Positions 57,960 through 64,000 of a stretch of DNA of 64,000 nucleotides are shown piece after piece. Source of the DNA: Neurospora crassa OR74A (Eukaryota > Ascomycota > Sordariomycetes > Sordariales > Sordariaceae); NCBI RefSeq assembly GCF_000182925.2, contig NC_026506.1, positions 1,178,001 through 1,242,000 on the forward strand, written 5' to 3'. A program made the translations under genes and the position numbers. The notes under the pieces were generated by a model, which saw only the letters and a list, made by a program, of their open reading frames with translations, searched no databases and was not told the DNA's origin. Positions within the stretch are counted from its first letter, which is position 1. Every line of letters begins with the position of its first letter.

Positions 57960-59276
57960 TTATTTCCGGTCGGTGCTCGGAAGAAAGAGTGAAACGATAG
58001 GGTAGATAAGGTAGGTAAACATGTGGCTTGGGGATGCGAGCTGTGTGACATGCATTCTGTGCATTTTGAGATACACTACGCATACGTTTACGCATGCGCA
58101 TGCGAGCCTGATTGGAGTTTGGAGAGGGACCTCGGGGATAAACAGAAGAGTTATCGGGAATTAAAACCATTTGTTCGCCGCAAACAGTTTATCATTGCGG
58201 CGGGGTAATGGAAGGGGAAGGTCCTACCAAATAGAAGACTCTGATGGGTGCTCGGCAATGCAAGTGAAAGAAATGAGGCGGTTTATTGACGTGAGACATC
58301 CAAAGGGAGGATGTCAAAAATCAAAACAAAACTCGGCCAGGAACACCAAGAGCGGTTGCGATTGGCACGCCCAGCCTCTCGGTTCTGGTTCGCCTACTTA
58401 TTGCATGCTCATACATACATACATACATATGTACTTACGTACATAAAGATGGCGACCTGCGACCGTTAGGCCTCAACGCAGGCTTTCGAGCATTCATTCC
58501 ACTCCGACCGAGTGGTAACCGAGCGCAGTCCGGGTCGCTTTGACCGGTCGCATGTTTCTGATAAGCCGAGAAACCGAGTCCGGATACATATCCTACGCCA
58601 TCGATCCGGGCTTGATCTTTATCAAATGCACAACATGCACTCGGTTGCGTGGCGGGGATGAGATGATGAGGGGAAGAAAGCGGGGGGGAGATAGGGATTG
58701 CAGAAGGAAATAAAAGGTTTCTTGTTGCCTTGTGTTTTGTTATGCCTGAGATCTTTCCTCCTTCAAAGTGAGCCATCAATCCATCATTAAAGTCCGTTTG
58801 TTCAGAAAAGTTTTGATATTCAGCGATTATACACTCATCTTCGAACCAGCCGGCATCTGTACATTCTTCTACCTTCCCGTCAATCCTCCGTGTTACGAGC
58901 TACAACATACTCTCCTCTTATCTACTCCTCGCTGTCATACCATAGGCGGACCTAAACCTCCGCGGACTAGCCCAGACTTCCACAATCGACTACACTTGCT
59001 TTTTTTATTTGTTTTTTTCATCACCGCCTCCAACTTGATATCACCACATCACATCTACATATCCTTTTCCAACTGGGTAGTTTTACCACCAACTACCTAC
59101 CTACCACCTGCCTGCAGCCCAGGAGACAACATCAACACCCCAACACCAAAAAACCAACACACACACATCCATAAAACACAGATAGGATACCCAAACCCAC
59201 CTAATTCCAAGGACGAGATAGCCTTTACCGGTCCTCGATACCGTAAGCAACACACACAACAAAAAAAAAAAAAAAA
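57960..59276. other. Intergenic region, promoter of the repeat-rich gene
   Basis: It contains a short CATA/GTAC repeat tract at 58,409-58,445 and an A15 run immediately before the next ATG. No gene was recognised. Confidence 0.5.
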
Positions 59277-60343
59277 ATGCAGCCATTCCTCTCCGGAGAA
59301 ACAACCCTCGCCCTCCTCCTGACCGTCTTGACACTCCTCTTCTTTGCCGCAGCGGGAGATGAACATCCCTATGAGCCATACCACCACAGCCTGCCCGTTG
59401 AAGCCGGCCGTTCCAGCGTCGTGGACCTTTCAAGTGAGCAACCGCAGCAGATCAAGGGGCAGGAGTTGATTATTGTCCGGTTGAATGGTCTGCAAACCCA
59501 CGGTAGTAGTGGTGGGGAGGACCACCAAAGGGTACCAGCAAAAGAAGAAGAACACCACCATCACAGAAGGTCATCAGGGATGTTGGTACATGGGCCACGG
59601 GGTGCTATTTCGTTCCAAGGTACGTACGCCCCTTTTCCAGCTTCTCCCCTACAATTCCATTCATTCCAAGTCCTCTCTCTCTCTCTCTCCACTTGACAAA
59701 GCATTCAAGCATTCAAGCATTCAAGCATCAAGAACAGAAAAAAAAGGAAACTAATAATCAACAGCAACCACCACCACAAAGCCAAAACCACGCCTATTGA
59801 GCTCCACATCACCATCATCACCATTCATCCCCACATCCCGCCTCCTCCTCCTCCTCCTCCTCCGACCACCACCACCACCACCACCACCACCAAGGAACTT
59901 ACAGATCTTAGTAGTAGCAGTAGCAGCAGCAGCAGCATTATTACCAAGTCATAGTCAAAGTCATAGTCGAAGTCATCATCGTCGGAGCCTTCACACTGCT
60001 ACTACACCCCCCTTTTCAAAAACAACAGTATTATTCAAGTCAGGAGGAGGAGCAGATATGAGCACATGGTTGCTTGAGGCTTTGTTCTTGTTATTGTTGG
60101 GATTGGGGTTACCTATGGTGGCAACGACGACGACGACGAAAAAAAAGACGACGACATCATCGCTGCTGCTGCGCTGTCCGACGACGACGACGACGACAAG
60201 GAGTAAAAGGAGGAAGAGTGTGAGGTTTGTTGATGTTGGTGGTGGTGGTGCTGGTGGTCATGATGGTGGTGGTCATGATGAACAGCGACTTGGACAAAGG
60301 CAACGAGAAAGCCGTGGTGGTGGTGAGGAGAAATCTGATGAAC

Positions 60344-60379
<36 letters not shown>

Positions 60380-60438
60380 TTCAGGATTTTGGTTTGGGAT
60401 TGGGTTTGACAAGAAGCGTAGTCGAGGCTGTTTGTTAG
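59277..60438 (+). CDS. Secreted or membrane protein built from microsatellites
   Basis: Exons are 59,277-59,619 and 59,765-60,438 (338 aa), with GTACGT donor and ACTAAT branch. An N-terminal signal peptide or anchor (LALLLTVLTLLFFAAAG) is followed by a His/Gln-rich region. Exon 2 encodes runs of Leu, Pro, Ala, Thr, Lys, Gly and 11 Gln from successive CTC, CCA, GCA, ACG, GGT and CAG repeats. It also has a second hydrophobic helix (LLEALFLLLLGLGLPMVA). No domain is recognisable. The frame is kept across the intron, which favours a real gene, but composition this simple could also be a chance open frame. The intron contains a CATTCAAG repeat (59,702-59,728). Confidence 0.5.
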
Positions 60439-61328
60439 TCAGTGAGTGAGTGAGTGAGTGAGTGAGTGAGTGAGTGAGTGGGTGAGTGAGTGAGGGATCT
60501 CAAGATATAAAGAGTTTAACTGTGATTTATATATGTTCAAGGAAGCGTAGACTAAACTAGACGAAGGATAATAGTACGGCAAGACAGAATCATGAACCCA
60601 TCGAACCCTTTGTAGTCTTCCAAGTTCTTGATCCTCGTTGTTGAATCTTTCCCTCAAGATAAAAGTCCCTTTTCGATCGGTATTTGTAAAATTACCTACT
60701 ACATCACGCACGCTGCAGGTTTATTGGAGTTGGTGATTTGTGGATGTTGTTACGTTAATTTGCACCTGTGGTGCGGAGTTATTTGTAGGATCGGGTACAT
60801 AAGTAGTATTAGAGGCGGGGTCGGTAGCAGAACCAGGAACTGAGAGAGGTTGGGGACTGGAAGCTGTGATGATGACTGGTGTAGTTGGTGATATCTACAT
60901 GTCAGCCAGCTAGCTATGTAACAAGGCAAAATGCTGAATGGCACACGAGTCAATTCAGACTTCCACAAGACTTTTCACACTGCTGGCCTCTTTAAGTGGT
61001 TCGTACTATTTATTTTGGTCACTAGCTAGTTATATAGTGACGACTATTGATGATCATTTCACGATTATCCACGACAATGATCCTATATTGTCTCATTCCT
61101 AATAAGCTTCGCTTTCCCTTCCATGGACATTTCCATCTGCCCCCTCTTCATTTTACACCACCCATCAATAAAGCACTTGCTACCAGAGGGTCTTGGACGG
61201 AACACCAATCCAGCGCTCCATCTCTCTCAACCCCCTTAAACATTCACAACCCTAACCATATTCCATGTCGATGTCATCCAATAAATCAGGAAGATTATCC
61301 AAAATCCTCGCTTTCCTCGGACCCCCAG
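60439..61328. other. Intergenic region with (TGAG)n repeat
   Basis: A TGAG/GTGA microsatellite begins right at the stop codon (60,439-60,495). A telobox-like AACCCTAACC lies at 61,249-61,258 beside the kinase stop codon. No gene was recognised. Confidence 0.5.
60441..60495. repeat. Tetranucleotide microsatellite (GTGA)n
   Basis: About 13 units of GTGA/TGAG with one GTGG variant, directly after the stop codon of the repeat-rich gene. Confidence 0.9.
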
Positions 61329-63981
61329 TTAATTTTGCAACTGGGGTCTGGTCCTGGCCACATCTGCCCAACTGGGTGCGGTGGGCATTGAAGGGATCTT
61401 TCGCTGAATGGCTGTACGACCGGAATCACGCCCTATGGAAGGTGCAGTATTTGTAGAAGGAGCGAAGCTGACATCACTAGGGTCGTCTCGCATGTCACGC
61501 TCTTCGTTCTCTTCGTGATCGTCTTGAGAAGCAACACTCTCCGCTCGTTTGATATCCTCTTCATAACCCAACCCGAGACCGACACCATCTACTCGAATGG
61601 CAGTTGCAGAATCGCTATCGGCAAGTCTGGGTACCATCTCGTCCGACTCCTTGGCGATTCGGCCGGGAGACAGACTGTAGACATTGGGAGTGTTTTCGAC
61701 CGTCGTCGGCATGCTGAGGTCATCATTACGCGACCTGCTCAGGCTGAGGGTCGAACTCGTCATGCTATGCTGAGTGCTATCGGCTGAAGAGGTGTTGCGA
61801 TTGTACCGCGGCGTGCTAGGCGTGCTGGACCTAATAGGTGTGGCAGGGTTGACAGCTCGAGGTAAGCGGGAAGCTGAAGTGCTGGATCGCAGCGAATAAT
61901 TGGCGGGAGCAACCTCAAGCGTTGGACTTCTCTTGGGCCCAACAGCCGGGATTGGCGAGTTGAGCAGGTTAGCTGGACGGATGATAGAGTCTCGGCGTAC
62001 TGAATCTCGACGAGTTGCAGTCTGCGGTACGGGAATACTGCTAGTACCAGTTGAGACGGCTTGGGAGTAGCTTGGACGAGCAGTACGATCAGCGATTGGG
62101 GTGGGCATTTTGACGAGAGTTGGTAGGATGGGGTTTGATGACGAAATTGTTGGCAGAGGGTGCGTTGGTGGTCTCGATGGCATCTTCAAACCGCTCGGGG
62201 CAGGAATCGTTTTCGTCGATACAGATGAAGAAGTGGTGGTTCGGCGCGAGGCGGTTGGAACTCCGTACCTTTTACCAGTTTGGAGTTCAATCAAGCTAGC
62301 CTCGAGCCTCTTTCTTTCCTCGGATTCGTTTTCCAGCCTCTTCTCCAGCTGCTCACATTTCTGTTTGTACCTCTCAGCGACATGCGCTGTCTCGTTCCTA
62401 ATCCGAGCTTCGTAGGTGGCATCTTTTGCTTCGAGCTCAGCTAGCCTCTTGATGATCTTTTCGTGCTCGTCTCGTAATCGCTTGGTGTCTTCAGTGACAC
62501 GCCTGAGGCGCGAGTCAAGCTTTTCAGTCAAGAACCGGCTGCTCCTCTTGCAGCAGGAAGCATGATATACCTGCTCAATACCACCTAGTTCAACCAGCTC
62601 GAGATCAGCCTCGTCCGCCGCAGGTCGCTCTGATGGTGCGGTGGACGACATTCTCCTGATCAGATTGACTGTGTGCTTCGGACCCACTGTATGTGCTTCA
62701 GAGTCCTTGTATTCCTGGGTTGCAAGCGCGTGCCTTTCAAGATGGCCCAAGAACTGGTCGAGTAGTGCATCTCTTCCATGTTCTGGCAGCTTTCCGGCAA
62801 CATGATCAAAGTCGGCTATCTTGGCGCCATATACAACCGTTGAAATGTTCAGCAACACCATTCCGAGAGAGTAGACATCCGCAGCCCGCATCGACCACTC
62901 ATCACTAACGCGGCTGACCTCGGGAGCTCTCCACTTGGGGGTTCCCTGTTGCCCGAGAGTAAGAGTGTTTTCCCGGTCATGCACGTCTCTTGCTATGCCG
63001 AAGTCCGCCAGGTAGACTCTTCCAGGGCTTAAGAGGATATTGCCGGGCTTGAGGTCCAGATGGCGCACGTCGGACTTGTGTAGATAGGCCAGGGCGCGGG
63101 TGAGGCAGCCCATCATCTGGCGCATGTACCTAAACAAGCAACGATTTCCGTACGAAGGGAATACATGCTTGCTGGGGAGGTAGGTGTATTCAAAGGCGTC
63201 CAGGTCAGTCAGATCAAGTGTGGCCAGGCGAGAGAGAATTTCATGGCGATCGTCTTGGCCGGTCTGGAGAAGATGCAGGTCGTTAAACAGGTCATCCAGA
63301 TTGCACACGGCGACAGGCCACAGCAAGAGGTACAGCTCAGGTACATTGCGGTAGCAATAAGAACCAATGAGTTTGACAATGTGTTCATGCTCAAGCTTGT
63401 CCATCACCTTGACCTCATGCCGTAGGGTTTCCAGTAGGATATTCCGTCGTTGGGGAATATACTTGCGTGCCAAGCGTATTGAGCGGTGCTTGTAAGTGAG
63501 GTGGACTTTGTCGACGACGCCATAGCTCCCGCGGCCCAGTTGGTAATTGAGATTGTTTTTGAACTGGTCGTGATGCCGCTTCGCTTTCTCAAGGTGTTCG
63601 GGGGTGGTATCTGTGTGTTTTCCTCTGGATACAAATTAGCCAAGTTCCTGGACGAGGGAAAGGTACACAATTTGGGGAAGAGGGTAGGAAGGAATTCAAC
63701 TGTACGCACATTCCGGACCAGTGACCTGGTGATGACTCCCACTCTTTGATGATGTCCTTCTCGTAAGCCTCGAGTTCCTGGTGTGACAATCGTTCAACTC
63801 GTCCTGAATGGGTGGTGGGCAGGACTTTGTTCCAACCGTTTCGTGACTCAGACCGCATCATGGCGGCGACTGGAGGGCGCCCAGGGATCGCCAACGAAGA
63901 CAGCAAGCGAACGGGGGAGTTCGAGGGCGGAGCGTCAGCAGCTTGTCGGCTGGGTAAGGAAGGAGTCACGACGCTGGGGTC
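61329..63981 (-). CDS. Serine/threonine protein kinase with coiled-coil tail (5' end outside window)
   Basis: Visible exons on the minus strand are 63,710-63,981 and 61,329-63,624, split by an 85-bp intron. The first visible exon begins after a CTCTTCCCAG acceptor, so earlier exons probably lie beyond the window. Alternatively, translation may start at ATG 63,861. Kinase motifs in order: GRGSYGVV (Gly loop), RLARKYI (likely VAIK lysine), HEVKVMDKLEHEHIV (helix C Glu), HLDLKPGN (catalytic loop with Leu replacing Arg of HRD), DFG, and GTPKWRAPEV. After the kinase comes a long coiled coil (SRLRRVTEDTKRLRDEHEKI onward), then a 300-residue Ser/Thr/Pro-rich tail. The catalytic residues are present, so it is probably active. 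The HLD variant suggests activation-loop phosphorylation is not required. The pathway is unknown. Confidence 0.88.
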
Positions 63982-64000
63982 CTGGGAAGAGGACTAGGGC

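Overview
The window looks like nuclear DNA of a filamentous ascomycete of the Sordariales, most likely a Neurospora- or Sordaria-type fungus. The evidence is short introns (51-135 bp) with GTNNGT donors and CTAAC/CTGAC branch sites, single-gene transcription units, and recognisable orthologues: a fruiting-body lectin like Sordaria TAP1, a Kap123 importin, Gpi16/PIG-T, Luc7, cysteinyl-tRNA synthetase and a secreted alpha-carbonic anhydrase. The left end is an extremely AT-rich, TpA-saturated block, which is the signature of repeat-induced point mutation (RIP). The species call is inference.

Layout. 1-14,576 is a RIP-degraded block with six assembly gaps of exactly 100 N. It holds two inverted copies of one Ty3/Gypsy LTR retrotransposon: copy A on the minus strand at 1-5,692, and copy B on the plus strand at 7,203-14,576 with a 687-bp 3' LTR. 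14,577-17,122 is a transition zone without a convincing gene. From 17 kb on the DNA is ordinary and gene-rich. In order: alpha-carbonic anhydrase (+), tRNA-Lys(CTT) (-), a small mitochondrial membrane protein (+), tRNA-Thr(AGT) (+), a 3-kb stretch with little, fruit-body lectin (+), importin Kap123 (-), RTA1-like 7-TM protein (-), a large zinc-finger protein (-), a DUF4188 protein (-), an RGG-box protein (+) followed in the same frame by a second ORF after one TAG codon, Luc7 (-), Gpi16 (+), FAD monooxygenase (-), CysRS with two start codons (-), a nucleoside 2-deoxyribosyltransferase-like protein (-), a three-repeat zinc-finger/DUF3716/cupin protein (+), a microsatellite-built secreted or membrane protein (+) and a protein kinase (-) that runs off the right edge.

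There is no operon-like pathway. Most genes are independent housekeeping functions: nuclear import, U1 snRNP splicing, GPI anchoring and tRNA charging. They are mixed with lineage-specific fungal families. Exon structures were derived by hand from splice motifs. For every spliced gene whose two ends lie in the window, the exon lengths add up to a multiple of three.

The items most worth a second look are the zinc-finger/DUF3716/cupin protein, the in-frame TAG between the RGG protein and the next open frame, the stand-alone deoxyribosyltransferase-like protein, the repeated TATACGCGTATA palindromes, and the inverted retroelement pair that forms an AT-rich heterochromatin-like edge.
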